Notes: a model not told the origin generated them from the letters alone. A stretch of DNA of 64,000 nt from JBCAXA01 sp038534295 (GCA_038534295.1 JBCAXA010000003.1:62001-126000); one strand, 5' to 3'; shown: positions 54,344 through 62,877, counted from the first letter of the stretch. A program made the numbers and translations.

Positions 54344-54367
54344 CCGCTTTTTTAGGCGAAAAAGCGG
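54344..54367. terminator. Palindrome with internal T/A runs
   Basis: CCGCTTTTTTAGGCGAAAAAGCGG: symmetrical arms with a run of T on one side and A on the other, the form of a bidirectional terminator. It lies 97 bases upstream of the minus-strand gene at 54246. Confidence 0.5.
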
Positions 54368-54430
54368 GGAGAATGGCGAAATCGGAGACCAGACCGCGGT
54401 GCCGTAGCTGGTCTTTCGCGAGCTCGAGGC

Positions 54431-54467
54431 AAAAGAAAAGCCCGATACCTTTGCAGGTACCGGGCTT
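54431..54467 (-). terminator. Rho-independent terminator on the minus strand, no gene assigned upstream
   Basis: Reading leftward, AAGCCCGGTACC, a 6-base loop and GGTATCGGGCTT form a 12-base stem with one mismatch. It is followed by TTCTTTTG. No minus-strand coding sequence of useful length leads into it, so it may end a noncoding transcript. Confidence 0.7.
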
Positions 54468-54780
54468 CCTATCGCTTCGTTGTCCTTGGCTTTCTGACTG
54501 CAGGCTCACCACTTCCCGCAATCAGAAGTTATGACGCCAAACGGCGACATTGGTTCAAATCCCGTGAAAATTTCTTTGAGAATTTTGTCGCTGGGAACGG
54601 CTGACCTGAGGTTGGTCAACAGAAAATGGCGTCAACGCTTTGATTCTTTTGCGTGCTGCCACGGCCGAGGCTGAAATCGTTGGCACGACAGGTCGTGACG
54701 GCGATCCCTGCCGTCACTGAGTGTCGCATCAGCGCTTAGCCGCACCTGCAACCGTTCATCCTTGAACGAGTGGTATCTGT
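54468..54780 (-). other. Candidate structured noncoding RNA region
   Basis: A 310-base stretch without a convincing coding frame. It has four successive short palindromes: CGTTCA-TCCT-TGAACG (about 54754-54769), GTGACGG-n9-CCGTCAC (about 54694-54717), CACGAC-AG-GTCGTG (about 54684-54697) and TGACC-n7-GGTCA (about 54602-54618). The minus-strand terminator at 54431 lies at its end. It looks like no 6S, tmRNA, SRP or RNase P RNA that I recognise. Frames of 14 and 37 residues exist but have no support. Confidence 0.3.
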
Positions 54781-54796
54781 CATGACTTCGCGGTCT

Positions 54797-55402
54797 ATCT
54801 CACCTGGCAAGGCGCTCCTACATCTCCGTTCGCCGTCGCGCTAAACCGCGATGTAGGAGCGGGCTTCTGCCCGCGATTCGAGGCGTCCGTTTGCCGCGGC
54901 GCTAGACCCCGATGTAGGAGCGGGCTTCCGCCCGCGATTCGAGGCGTCCGTTTGCTGCGGCGCTAAACCCCGGTGCAGGAGCGGGCTTCCGCCCGCGATT
55001 GGCCGTTGCCTAAATCCGCACTGTCGGCGTAAATCGCGCCTGGAAAGGCGCTCCTACATCTTCGTTCACTGCTGCGCTAAACCCCGATGTAGGAGCGGGC
55101 TTCTGCCCGCGATTGGCCGTTGCCTAAATCCGCACCGTCGGCGTAAATCGCGCCTGGAAAGGCGCTCCTACATCTCCGTTTGCCGCGGCGCTGAACCACG
55201 ATGTAGGAGCGGGCTTCTGCCCGCGATTCGAGGTGTCCGTTTGCCGCCGCGCTAAACCCCGATGTAGGAGCGGGCTTCTGCCCGCGATTGGCCGTTGCCA
55301 AAATCCGCACCGTCGGCGTAAATCGCGCCTGGAAAGGCGCTCCTACATCTTCGCTTACCGCGGCGCTAAACCCCGATGTAGGAGCGGGCTTCCGCCCGCG
55401 AT
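54797..55402. repeat. REP/BIME array 5
   Basis: About eight rightward GATGTAGGAGC palindromes alternate with four leftward GGCGCTCCTACATC ones. Two spacer types recur: one beginning GATTGGCCGTTGCC (three times, also in arrays 1 and 7) and one containing CGAGGCGTCCGTTTGC. The right end runs into the 3' end of the lipoprotein gene. Nothing else is coded here. Confidence 0.92.
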
Positions 55403-56254
55403 GGAGCGGCGTCGGCAAACAAGCGCCAGCGATAACAGCAACAACAACGCCGTCAATCCGATGGCCCCGCCGCCGCCTTCGCCCTCGCGCCACTCGACTT
55501 GGGCAAGCGCAGGCTCATCCTTCAGTCGTTGCTCAAAGCGTTCGAGCTCACTCGCAAGATTGGTCGTCATGTCGTCGACCGCGACCCGCATTCCGGCAAC
55601 GCTCTCCGCCGATCGCTCATCCCAAACGTCGACCGCCGTACTATGGCTTTGGCGTTTGTTGGCGCCGGGAGCACGGAACAGCAATCGTTGCGTCGGCATG
55701 TCGAATACCGCGGTATCGACGAAGGTCTGGGTGGTGTTCTCCGTGGCCGGAATGACGTAGGCGCCGACGATTGTCCAGTACAGTAGCGATGCCGCATTGT
55801 CCGTACTCGCGCTGACTTGGTCGTACGAGACCAATGCCATGATGTCGACGTCGTACAGCCGGGCAATCTGACCGAGCCCGTCGAAGCCCTTGCTGTTGCG
55901 CAAATACGTTTGCGGAATGACCTCGATATGCTCGACATAGTCGAGGTCGACGAACGCAGCCTTAACCGTCTCGAGTAACTCGTTCTTGACGTTCTCGGGC
56001 AAATCTCTCGTCGAGTAGCTATAACCTTTGGTCTCCGCAGGAACAAAGCCGATACCGACGCGCAGCGGTAATTCCAGTCGCGGTATCGCGCCATCCGGTT
56101 TGGTCGGCTTCTCACCTTCCGGGTATAAATAGTCGACGAGACTGCTCGTGACGGTGGTTTGTCTGCCGCCAGCCTCGCTCCAGAACGCGGCACAACCAGT
56201 CAAGAACAAGCTAAGAAAAGCCAACAGCACCCATTGATATCGTTGTTGCATCAT
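55355..56254 (-). CDS. Rhombotarget-type lipoprotein with GlyGly-CTERM, extended by a REP element
   Basis: 299 residues from ATG 56254, after GGGAGGG. The lipobox is SLFLTGCAAF. The middle (PLRVGIGFVPAETKGY, ENVKNELLETVKAAFVDLDYVEHIEVIP, DVDIMALVSYDQV) matches rhombotarget lipoproteins as I know them. Near the C-terminus GEGGGGAIGLTALLLLLSLA plus VCRRR is a GlyGly-CTERM: glycine run, hydrophobic helix, arginine cluster, a signal processed by rhombosortase-type proteases. The last 15 codons (IAGGSPLLHRGLAPR) are read from a REP palindrome of array 5, so the original stop seems to have been displaced. It would be anchored at both ends until cleaved. Confidence 0.8.
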   Translation of the reverse strand: MMQQRYQWVLLAFLSLFLTGCAAFWSEAGGRQTTVTSSLVDYLYPEGEKPTKPDGAIPRLELPLRVGIGFVPAETKGYSYSTRDLPENVKNELLETVKAAFVDLDYVEHIEVIPQTYLRNSKGFDGLGQIARLYDVDIMALVSYDQVSASTDNAASLLYWTIVGAYVIPATENTTQTFVDTAVFDMPTQRLLFRAPGANKRQSHSTAVDVWDERSAESVAGMRVAVDDMTTNLASELERFEQRLKDEPALAQVEWREGEGGGGAIGLTALLLLLSLALVCRRRSIAGGSPLLHRGLAPR

Positions 56255-56285
56255 CAACCCTCCCGTGACCGTTTTTACGGTTTAC

Positions 56286-56302
56286 ACAGTCGCTGTGACT
56301 GT
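56286..56302. promoter_or_regulatory. Inverted repeat upstream of lipoprotein gene
   Basis: ACAGTC-GCTGT-GACTGT, perfect 6-base arms, 32 bases upstream of the minus-strand lipoprotein ATG and 29 bases upstream of the plus-strand sigma-54 match. It could serve either direction. The binding protein is unknown. Confidence 0.35.
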
Positions 56303-56330
56303 ACGTTTGACGCCGGGTTCGACAATTCGC

Positions 56331-56346
56331 TGGCACGAGCTTTGCT
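56331..56346 (+). promoter_or_regulatory. Consensus sigma-54 (RpoN) promoter with no gene downstream
   Basis: TGGCACGAGCTTTGCT fits the consensus TGGCACG-N4-TTGCW at every position, with GG and GC correctly spaced. It points right, into about 150 bases without a coding frame (56358-56500) and then a REP array. A small RNA or an unrecognised short transcript is possible; chance occurrence cannot be excluded. Confidence 0.5.
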
Positions 56347-56500
56347 TGTGATGTCAACGACTTAGCTCGGAATTTGTGTCGGTAAAAAGCCGCAGATTAC
56401 GCGGATCCGGCGCACCCCAACGCGCGCTAAGTTGCGCAAACACGACGCCGGTCGGAGATCCTGTCCGCAACTCCGGAATCGATTGCTTGCGTCAATTTCC

Positions 56501-56670
56501 AATCGCGCCCAGAAGGGCGCTCCTACATCTCCGTTAGCCGCCGCGCTGATCCCCGATGTAGGAGCGGGCTTCCGCCCGCGATGGTTCGTTCGCGCCTAGA
56601 AAGGCGCTCCTACATCTTCGTTTACTGCTGCGCTAAGCCCCGATGTAGGAGCGGGCTTCTGCCCGCGATG
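56501..56670. repeat. REP/BIME array 6
   Basis: Two composite units, each a leftward GCGCTCCTACATC palindrome followed by a rightward GATGTAGGAGCGGGC palindrome about 22 bases on. It fills the gap between the orphan promoter region and the CPBP gene. Confidence 0.9.
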
Positions 56671-56741
56671 CGATCTTTACAGTGTCGGCATACGTCCGAG
56701 GCTTGCAGGAGCTTTGGCCTGCGCGCATCTGAGGGTCGTCT

Positions 56742-57221
56742 TCAAACCAAAAACCTGGCGCCACCGCACGCGCGCCAGCCGACGACTACAGCCCAGTGCA
56801 GGAAAACCGATGCCCACAACGAGCGCGTGCGCCACGACACCCACGTACTGGCAATCGCAAAAAGTCCAACGAGAGCGAGAAAATCCGGTCGGTAAAACGT
56901 CGAGCGGGCGTCGTGCAGAAAGAGCCAGGCTTCAAACGGGTGCCAAGCGACGAACAGCGCGCCGGATAACAAAACCCAGAATGTCGAATACCTCGGCATC
57001 AACAAACCGCGAAATACCAGCTCTTCAAAGAATGCCGGCAGAAAGAATGCGACGGCCGCAATGGCAGCGAGTTCGGCTAGCGGCGGCCGACGGCGAAAGT
57101 TAAAGAGCTCGGGCGCAAGCAGATAAGCGGTTGCGCCAAAGGCAACGAGCACAAGCGCAGTTTCCAGCCAGCCTTGACGCGACGGCCATGTGCGGAGCCT
57201 CTGCAACAATTCGCGAAACAT
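56742..57221 (-). CDS. CPBP family glutamic intramembrane protease
   Basis: 159 residues, short for the family, with four to five hydrophobic helices. Motif 1 is FFEELVFRGLL (the catalytic E-E-x-x-x-R), motif 2 FVAWHPFEAW supplies a His, and SVFLHWAVV supplies the third His, without the usual Asn. CPBP proteases cleave within the membrane; some act as sorting proteases for C-terminal anchors. The nearest upstream neighbour on this strand is DUF429; the GlyGly-CTERM lipoprotein gene lies 490 bases downstream in the same orientation, beyond a REP array. Confidence 0.8.
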   Translation of the reverse strand: MFRELLQRLRTWPSRQGWLETALVLVAFGATAYLLAPELFNFRRRPPLAELAAIAAVAFFLPAFFEELVFRGLLMPRYSTFWVLLSGALFVAWHPFEAWLFLHDARSTFYRPDFLALVGLFAIASTWVSWRTRSLWASVFLHWAVVVGWRACGGARFLV

Positions 57222-57240
57222 CGCGAGATTCTACGCTGCT

Positions 57241-57496
57241 AATCGCGCCTGGAAAGGCGCTCCTACATCTTCGTTTACTGCTGCGCTAAACCTCGATGTA
57301 GGAGCGGGCTTCTGCCCGCGATTGGCCGTTGCCTAAATCCGCGCTGTCGGCGCAAATCGCGCCTGAAAAGGCGCTCCTACATCTTCGTTTACTGCAGCGC
57401 CAAACCCCGACAATTGGTTGCACCTGAAAAGCGGCCCCGCATCTTCGTTTACTGCCGCGCTAAACCCCAATGTACGAGCGGGCTTCCGCCCGCGAT
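57241..57496. repeat. REP/BIME array 7
   Basis: Two leftward and two rightward GATGTAGGAGC palindromes, some decayed (GATGTAGGAGC read as AATGTACGAGC near 57468; CTCCTACATC read as CCCCGCATC near 57433). The GATTGGCCGTTGCC spacer of arrays 1 and 5 is present at about 57320. No coding sequence. Confidence 0.88.
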
Positions 57497-57502
57497 CTTG
57501 AC

Positions 57503-58231
57503 TCAAGCGGCGACGTCCACAGGCACCCAGATGTAGCCGCATGCAGTATCGCCATAGAGGTTTCCTCGATTGCCAACGGCATACAACGCTGCGATCAACA
57601 GACAAACCACGGAATCGAGGGCGTCCTCGTTTTCCTTGAGTGCTTTGCCTCGCAGACGCAGGATTCTCTCCGGGTCGAAGTGGTGAAGTATCCGATCCGA
57701 AAAACGCACGTCAAAAGGCAGATGGCGAAGGCCATTGCGCAACAGTTCAGCCAAGTGGATTTGACCGAGGCGCTTCGCATCGACACGGCCCTTCTTGTAC
57801 TTCAAGCGTTCAGCCAGGCCAAACAACTCGACAATTGACGGGTGTGGGTAGCACTCCAGCTGCCAGCGACCACGTTCGCGTCCGAGGTGATCGAACCCCT
57901 GCCCGGTCAGTCTTTCCGACAAAGCAACACTGAGTGCGTCCGGGTAGAGCCGGTGATTGGAGGCGTGACAGCCAATCTTGCGATTACCGTAGTCGGCGGA
58001 CAATCGTCGCTCGCACGGTCGTTGTCCCGTCTCGTTCTGGATGATGAGTGGTGCATCGATGGCGATGCCGGTCAAGGCTCCCATCGAATCGAGCGACCCT
58101 TCGACAAGATCGTGCGAGTAGAGCGCCGAGTCGACTCTGGTGACGACTAACGCATCTTGCAATTCGCCATACGCAACCGCGCTAGCGTTTGAATTACTGT
58201 GCCAGGCTAGGTCGAGGCCGGCTAATTGCAC
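57503..58231 (-). CDS. DUF429 domain protein
   Basis: 242 residues. The family shape is clear: AGLDLAWHSNSNASAVAYGEL at the N-terminus (an RNase H-like first strand with Asp), IAIDAPLII, RPCERRLSADYG, YPHPSIVELFG, KENEDALDSVVCLLIAALYAVG, and the end GYIWVPVD. DUF429 proteins are predicted nucleases of the RNase H fold with unknown targets. It follows egtD on the same strand with a 27-base gap and may be in the same transcript. Confidence 0.88.
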   Translation of the reverse strand: MQLAGLDLAWHSNSNASAVAYGELQDALVVTRVDSALYSHDLVEGSLDSMGALTGIAIDAPLIIQNETGQRPCERRLSADYGNRKIGCHASNHRLYPDALSVALSERLTGQGFDHLGRERGRWQLECYPHPSIVELFGLAERLKYKKGRVDAKRLGQIHLAELLRNGLRHLPFDVRFSDRILHHFDPERILRLRGKALKENEDALDSVVCLLIAALYAVGNRGNLYGDTACGYIWVPVDVAA

Positions 58232-58258
58232 GGTCTGCGCCGCGCACTGAGCAAGCCG

Positions 58259-59218
58259 TTAAACCGCCTCGCAGAACTGCACGCTAAACAAGCGATCTTT
58301 GTCGACCCAGACTTCGCTGACTCGAAAGCCGGCGCGCTCGACCATCGCACCAAACTCCACCGGAGCGTACTTATGCGAGCACTCCGACAGAATGTACTCG
58401 CCTTTGTCGAAATCGAAGCGTTCGCCGCCGATGGATACCGACTGCGCCTTGTCGCTGATGAGGTGCATCTCGATCCGCCCCAGCACCTCGTTGTAGATCG
58501 CCCGATGCGAAAACGCGTCTACATCGAAGTTCGCGTCGAATTCGCGATTGATGCGCACCAGCATGTTCAAGTTGAACTCGGCCGTAATCCCTGCCGCGTC
58601 GTTGTACGCGGCCTCGAGGGGCGCTCGGTCTTTCTTGAGGTCGACGCCGATCAGTAGCGCGCCACCGTCTTTTGCCTCGGCCCGCATCACCTTGAGCAGC
58701 TCGAGCGCTGCGTCCGGCATGAAGTTACCGATGGTCGAACCCGGGAAATACACGACATTGCGAGCCGGCATGCGCTTGGGCTGCGGCAGGTCGAATTCAC
58801 GCGTGAAATCGGCCGCCACCGGCAGGATTTCGAGGTTTGGGAAGTCCTTCGCAAGATCCTTGGCGGTCGCGATCAGAAAGTCTTCGCTGATATCGACCGG
58901 CACGTATACGGCAAGGTCTTCGAGATGCTCGAGCAAAAAGCGCGTTTTGTAGCTCGACCCCGACCCGAATTCGATCAGCGACGCATCGGCACCAATGGCC
59001 TTCTTAATGGCCGCAATGTTGTCCTGCATGATGCCGAGTTCAGTACGGGTCGGATAATACTCGGTCTGCTCGGTGATCTGATCAAAAAGCTCAGAGCCGC
59101 GCTGATCGTAAAAAAACTTCGGCGACAGGAATTTTTGCGGCCGCGACAGGCTAGCAATTATCTCGAGCAGATCGCCTTCCGGCTCGGCTTCCTGAAACGA
59201 AACGTTGTGGGCGTCCAT
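58259..59218 (-). CDS. egtD: L-histidine N-alpha-methyltransferase (ergothioneine synthesis)
   Basis: 319 residues, normal for EgtD. LSRPQKFLSPKFFYDQRGSELFDQITEQTEYYPTRTE-type N-terminus is diagnostic, with the SAM site LIEFGSGSSYKTRFLLEHL and YFPGSTIGNF. The enzyme trimethylates histidine to hercynine. egtB lies upstream on the same strand, separated by one small membrane protein gene. The pair gives the aerobic ergothioneine pathway up to the sulfoxide; the lyase EgtE is not in the window. Confidence 0.95.
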   Translation of the reverse strand: MDAHNVSFQEAEPEGDLLEIIASLSRPQKFLSPKFFYDQRGSELFDQITEQTEYYPTRTELGIMQDNIAAIKKAIGADASLIEFGSGSSYKTRFLLEHLEDLAVYVPVDISEDFLIATAKDLAKDFPNLEILPVAADFTREFDLPQPKRMPARNVVYFPGSTIGNFMPDAALELLKVMRAEAKDGGALLIGVDLKKDRAPLEAAYNDAAGITAEFNLNMLVRINREFDANFDVDAFSHRAIYNEVLGRIEMHLISDKAQSVSIGGERFDFDKGEYILSECSHKYAPVEFGAMVERAGFRVSEVWVDKDRLFSVQFCEAV

Positions 59219-59355
59219 GATTAGGTCCTTATTTTTCTGGCAGCTCGACGCGTGAGTGCCGCAAGCAAACGGGGTGTCGTGCGGTGGGTAGCCAACCGCA
59301 GGTGCGATAAATCTGTTTGTTGGAGTGATGTCCGCGCACGTAGTCCATCGACTCC

Positions 59356-59685
59356 TCAGTCGCCGCGTGCCAGCAGCATCGTCAGCGATACCTGTACAAC
59401 GACCGTGATGGCTACGCCGACGGCCGTACCAATCGCTGAGTTTTTCCAGCTTAGGCTGAACATCAATTTCAGAACCAGTAGTGGAACCAGTACGAAAAAT
59501 GACAGACTGATTAAGGCTAAGTCTGGCGGCAACTCAAACAGGCCGATCAGTAGCCCCAATAAAAATCCGAGCAGTATCGGCACGACGGCGATTGTGATCG
59601 GCAGGTCAACGCCGAACTCTTTGGTCGGAGGCCAGCGAGAGAAGAACAGCCAGGCCAGAAGAGCCGAAGCAGCAGCGCCAATCAT
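59356..59685 (-). CDS. Small membrane protein in ergothioneine operon
   Basis: 109 residues with three to four hydrophobic helices: an N-terminal one (MIGAAASALLAWLFF), LPITIAVVPILLGFLLGLLIGL, LISLSFFVLVPLLVLKLMF, and SAIGTAVGVAITVVVQVSL. No family is recognised. It starts 15 bases after the egtB stop and lies 137 bases before egtD, so it is probably in the same transcript. A link to ergothioneine is not shown. Confidence 0.7.
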   Translation of the reverse strand: MIGAAASALLAWLFFSRWPPTKEFGVDLPITIAVVPILLGFLLGLLIGLFELPPDLALISLSFFVLVPLLVLKLMFSLSWKNSAIGTAVGVAITVVVQVSLTMLLARGD

Positions 59686-59700
59686 CGAGCTACGTCGCTG

Positions 59701-60972
59701 TTAGACAGCGCGGGCTAGCCGGAACCCGAGGTACTGCCACCGGGCGTCGGGGTAAAAGAAGCTGCGATACGTTGCCCGCAGGTGACCGGCAGAGCTAACG
59801 CTTGCGCCCCCGCGAACGACGTGCTGACTGACCATGAACTTGCCGTTGTACTCGCCGAGACTGCCGGCGAGGGGCTTAAAGCCCGGATACGGCGAGTACG
59901 CGGATGACGTCCATTCCCAGACATCGCCGTAAAGCTGCGAGATCGATTTACCAGCGGGTGCCGCACAGGGTTCCAAGTAACCGGCTTCGACGAAGTTGCC
60001 GTCGACGGGCTCGGCGGCAGCGGCCAGCTCCCACTCGGCTTCGGTCGGCAATCTTGCACCCGCCCACCGCGCGAACGCGTCGGCCTCGTAGTAGCTCAGG
60101 TGATTGATCGGTGCATTCGGGTCGATGTCGCGTCGACCCGCAAGCGTGAACTCGCTTTCCAAATCATCGGACCAGTAAAAAGGTCGTGCCAGTTCACCGC
60201 CCAGAACTTTGGCCCAGCCGTCCGACAGCCACAGCGCGCAGTCGTCGTAGCCACCCTCGAGCATGAACTCGCGATACTCGCCGTTGGTGATGAGTCGCGA
60301 GCCGAGTTCGAACGGCTCGAGTAGCACACGGTGGCGCGGCGTTTCGTTGTCGAAGCAGAATGGCTCGCCTGCGTTCGCACCAATGCGCTGAAGACCGCCT
60401 TCGTATTTGATGAACGACAGCGGCGTCAGGTCACCCGTCGGCGGGGTTGGCAGGTTCGCGCAATAGGGCGAGTCCATCGGGTTTTGCGCGAGCACGTGTT
60501 TGATGTCGGTGAGCAGCAGCTCCTGGTGCTGCTGTTCGTGATGAAGGCCTAGCTCAACTAGAAAAGCAATTTCCTCAGAGTCGTTTGTTGCAAGTAGGCG
60601 GCCGATGCCATCGTCGACGGCGTGGCGATAGTCGATGATGTCGGCGAGCAGCGGTCGCGACAGCAGACCACGACGGGGCCGCGCGTGCATGGTGCCGGCC
60701 GTGTGGTAGTAGCTATTAAACAAGTGATCGTAGGCTTCGTTGTACGGCTGGTAGCCGGGCAGGTGCTTGCTAAGAACAAAGCGCTCGAAAAACCACGAGA
60801 CGTGCGCAAGATGCCATTTGGTCGGACTGACGTCGGGCATGCTCTGCACGACGCAATCTTCCGGCTGCAGCGGTGCTGCGAGATCTTCCGTGAATCTGCG
60901 AACAGACGTGTAGCGATCGGCCAACTCGCCGCCCTTGCCGCGAGCCCCGTTCGCCTCCGGGTGGGGGTGCAT
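59701..60972 (-). CDS. egtB: Ergothioneine biosynthesis protein EgtB (hercynylcysteine sulfoxide synthase)
   Basis: 423 residues. The N-terminal DinB-like domain supplies iron ligands from HLAHVSWFFE and LGLHHEQQHQELLLTD (His-x3-His-x-Glu). The C-terminal formylglycine-enzyme-like domain holds GYDDCALWLSDGWA, WAGARLPTEAEWELAA, GDVWEWTSSAY and VVRGGASVSS. EgtB joins hercynine to a cysteine thiol (gamma-glutamylcysteine or cysteine) using O2 and Fe(II). It heads the unit egtB / small membrane protein / egtD. Confidence 0.94.
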   Translation of the reverse strand: MHPHPEANGARGKGGELADRYTSVRRFTEDLAAPLQPEDCVVQSMPDVSPTKWHLAHVSWFFERFVLSKHLPGYQPYNEAYDHLFNSYYHTAGTMHARPRRGLLSRPLLADIIDYRHAVDDGIGRLLATNDSEEIAFLVELGLHHEQQHQELLLTDIKHVLAQNPMDSPYCANLPTPPTGDLTPLSFIKYEGGLQRIGANAGEPFCFDNETPRHRVLLEPFELGSRLITNGEYREFMLEGGYDDCALWLSDGWAKVLGGELARPFYWSDDLESEFTLAGRRDIDPNAPINHLSYYEADAFARWAGARLPTEAEWELAAAAEPVDGNFVEAGYLEPCAAPAGKSISQLYGDVWEWTSSAYSPYPGFKPLAGSLGEYNGKFMVSQHVVRGGASVSSAGHLRATYRSFFYPDARWQYLGFRLARAV

Positions 60973-61199
60973 ATCAGGTACTTCGTTTTGCTTGCCGTCA
61001 CCCTACGAAACGGGTTCGTTATTGTCAAAATCAAAAAGGCATGATGTTGTTACGGAACAGTCATTTATGCGTTGCATTTGTCGAGGCTTGTGCGGTGTTT
61101 TTCTGTGCGTCGTTTCGACGTATCGATCAATGCAACATATCGTTGCGTCAATGCGCCACTTCGTCGCAGCGCACCAGCCTACTGTTCATTGCTTCTATT

Positions 61200-61946
61200 G
61201 ATGTAGGAGCGGGCTTCCGCCCGCGATTCAACATATCAGTTTGCCGCTTGCCGTTCTGGAGATGTAGGAGCGGGCTTCTGCCCGCGATTTGACGCATCAG
61301 TGTTTCGTTTGCAGTTGGCGGCTTCGCTACTCGCTCGCTCAATCGCGCCTAGAAAGGCGCTCCTACATTTCCGATAACTGCTGCGCAAACGAAGATGTAG
61401 GAGCGGGCTTCCGCCCGCGATCCAACACATCAGTGTTTCGTATGCAGTTGGCGGCTTCGTTACTCGCTCGCTCAATCGCGCCTAGAAAGGCGCTCCTACA
61501 TTTCCGATAACTGCCGCGCCAAACGAAGATGTAGGAGCGGGCTTCTGCCCGCGATTTGACGCATCAGTGTTTCGTTTGCAGTTGGCGGCTTCATCACCCG
61601 CTCGCTCAATCGCGCCTAAAAAGGCGCTCCTACATTTCCGATAACCGCTGCGCCAAACGAAGATGTAGGAGCGGGCTTCCGCCCGCGATCCAACCCATCA
61701 GTGCGTCGCTCGCCGTTCTGGAGATGTAGGAGCGGGCTTCCGCCCGCGATTCGACGCATCAGTGTTTCGTATGCAGTTGGCGGCTTCGTTACTCGCTCGC
61801 TCAATCGCGCCTGGAAAGGCGCTCCTACATTTCCGATAACTGCTGCGCCAAACGAAGATGTAGGAGCGGGCTTCCGCCCGCGATCCAACAAATCAGTGTG
61901 TCGCTTATCGTTCTGGAGATGTAGGAGCGGGCTTCCGCCCGCGATT
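61200..61946. repeat. REP/BIME array 8 with about 150-base tandem units
   Basis: Eight rightward and four leftward GATGTAGGAGC-type palindromes. A long unit of about 150 bases (leftward REP, TTCCGATAACTGCTGCGC spacer, rightward REP, then CATCAGTGTTTCG...GCAGTTGGCGGCTTCG) repeats four times with minor variation. It lies between egtB and the LytTR gene; the region 60973-61199 before it has no gene that I can support. Confidence 0.92.
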
Positions 61947-61959
61947 TAAATTCCAACGC

Positions 61960-62784
61960 CTACAACAACCCTTCCGCCTTGGCCTGCTCTAGAAACCCAT
62001 CGCTTACCGGCACTTCTAACCCGTTCGACAACACCAAAATTCGTCGCCGTCCGCTGCGCGTCACTTTCATGACGGCCTCCTTCGATACCCACCACGAGCG
62101 ATGCACTTGCGTGCCGAGCGACGTCGGCATATCCGCAATCGCATCGCGCAAGCGATGGTGAATCATGTAGGCCTTCGCGCTCGTATGCACACGGACGTAA
62201 TGCTCTTCCGCCTCCAGCGCCAGGACATCTCCCGCTTTCGCGCCGTCCGCTTTTTTCAAAAACGCGGGCTCTTTGTAGGGCGACGCCACCGGCTCCGGTT
62301 TGATCGCCAACGCGCGGGAGTCAATCAGCACCCACAGCAACAGATTGATCGGTACCAGCACCGTCGCAATAGTGAGGTACTCGCTCAAAAAAGCGCCAAT
62401 CACGGATTTCGCCAGCAACTCCGAGTCGTCGAAATCGGCCTGCTGCGGAATGTATTGCTCCAGCAGCATTTCGGCGACGGTCATCGGCAAGACCGCCACC
62501 AGCATCGTCAGTACGGCCGGCTTCAGCCACGCCAGCTTTTCGAAACGCTCTTGTAACGACTTACGAACCAGCCATTCGGCGGCCAGCAGCGAGACGAGCG
62601 CTGCGCCGAGCCGCACAGACCAGAACACGACCGTCTGCTTAAGGGTTGCATCCGCCAACGGGTCGACCAGCTGGCTGAACGCGACGAGCAGCCCGAGCAA
62701 GACATAAAGCCGAAGTCGCGGCGCACGTCCCGTGGGCAGTACGGCCGTGAGCAGCCGATTCAAGAAGGATTCGGTCGCGTTCAT
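61960..62784 (-). CDS. Membrane-bound LytTR-type DNA-binding regulator
   Basis: 274 residues. Four hydrophobic helices in the first 160 residues (LYVLLGLLVAFSQLV, VRLGAALVSLLAAEWLV, PAVLTMLVAVLPMTVAEMLL, LTIATVLVPINLLLWVLI) are followed by the LytTR domain: DVLALEAEEHYVRVHTSAKAYMIHHRLRDAI, LGTQVHRSWWVSKEAVMKV, LSNGLEVPVSDGFLEQ. It would bind DNA from the membrane, a one-component design. The MipA gene, divergently placed 93 bases away, is a possible target. Confidence 0.88.
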   Translation of the reverse strand: MNATESFLNRLLTAVLPTGRAPRLRLYVLLGLLVAFSQLVDPLADATLKQTVVFWSVRLGAALVSLLAAEWLVRKSLQERFEKLAWLKPAVLTMLVAVLPMTVAEMLLEQYIPQQADFDDSELLAKSVIGAFLSEYLTIATVLVPINLLLWVLIDSRALAIKPEPVASPYKEPAFLKKADGAKAGDVLALEAEEHYVRVHTSAKAYMIHHRLRDAIADMPTSLGTQVHRSWWVSKEAVMKVTRSGRRRILVLSNGLEVPVSDGFLEQAKAEGLL

Positions 62785-62877
62785 GCAGTTTCTGGTGTTG
62801 CCCGTGAAAACGTCGCGCGCTCACCGACCGCCCGACGCTAGCTTCGTCCGTGGTTTTTGATTCCCCAGGATTTTGAC

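Noticed and set aside
54550..54575. GGTTCAAATCC, which looks like a tRNA T-loop
   Set aside because: Only four of five T-stem pairs form and no acceptor stem, D-arm or anticodon arm can be drawn around it.
54797..55402. Open frames through the REP arrays (here and at 20519, 23173, 56581, 61289, 61701)
   Set aside because: The peptides (ERRSYIF, CRSGLLPA and similar) are translations of the palindromes and recur in every array; no start sites or families support them.
61200..61946. Regularly spaced repeats resembling a CRISPR array
   Set aside because: Repeats are palindromic REPs in both orientations, spacers are themselves repeated, and no cas genes are nearby.
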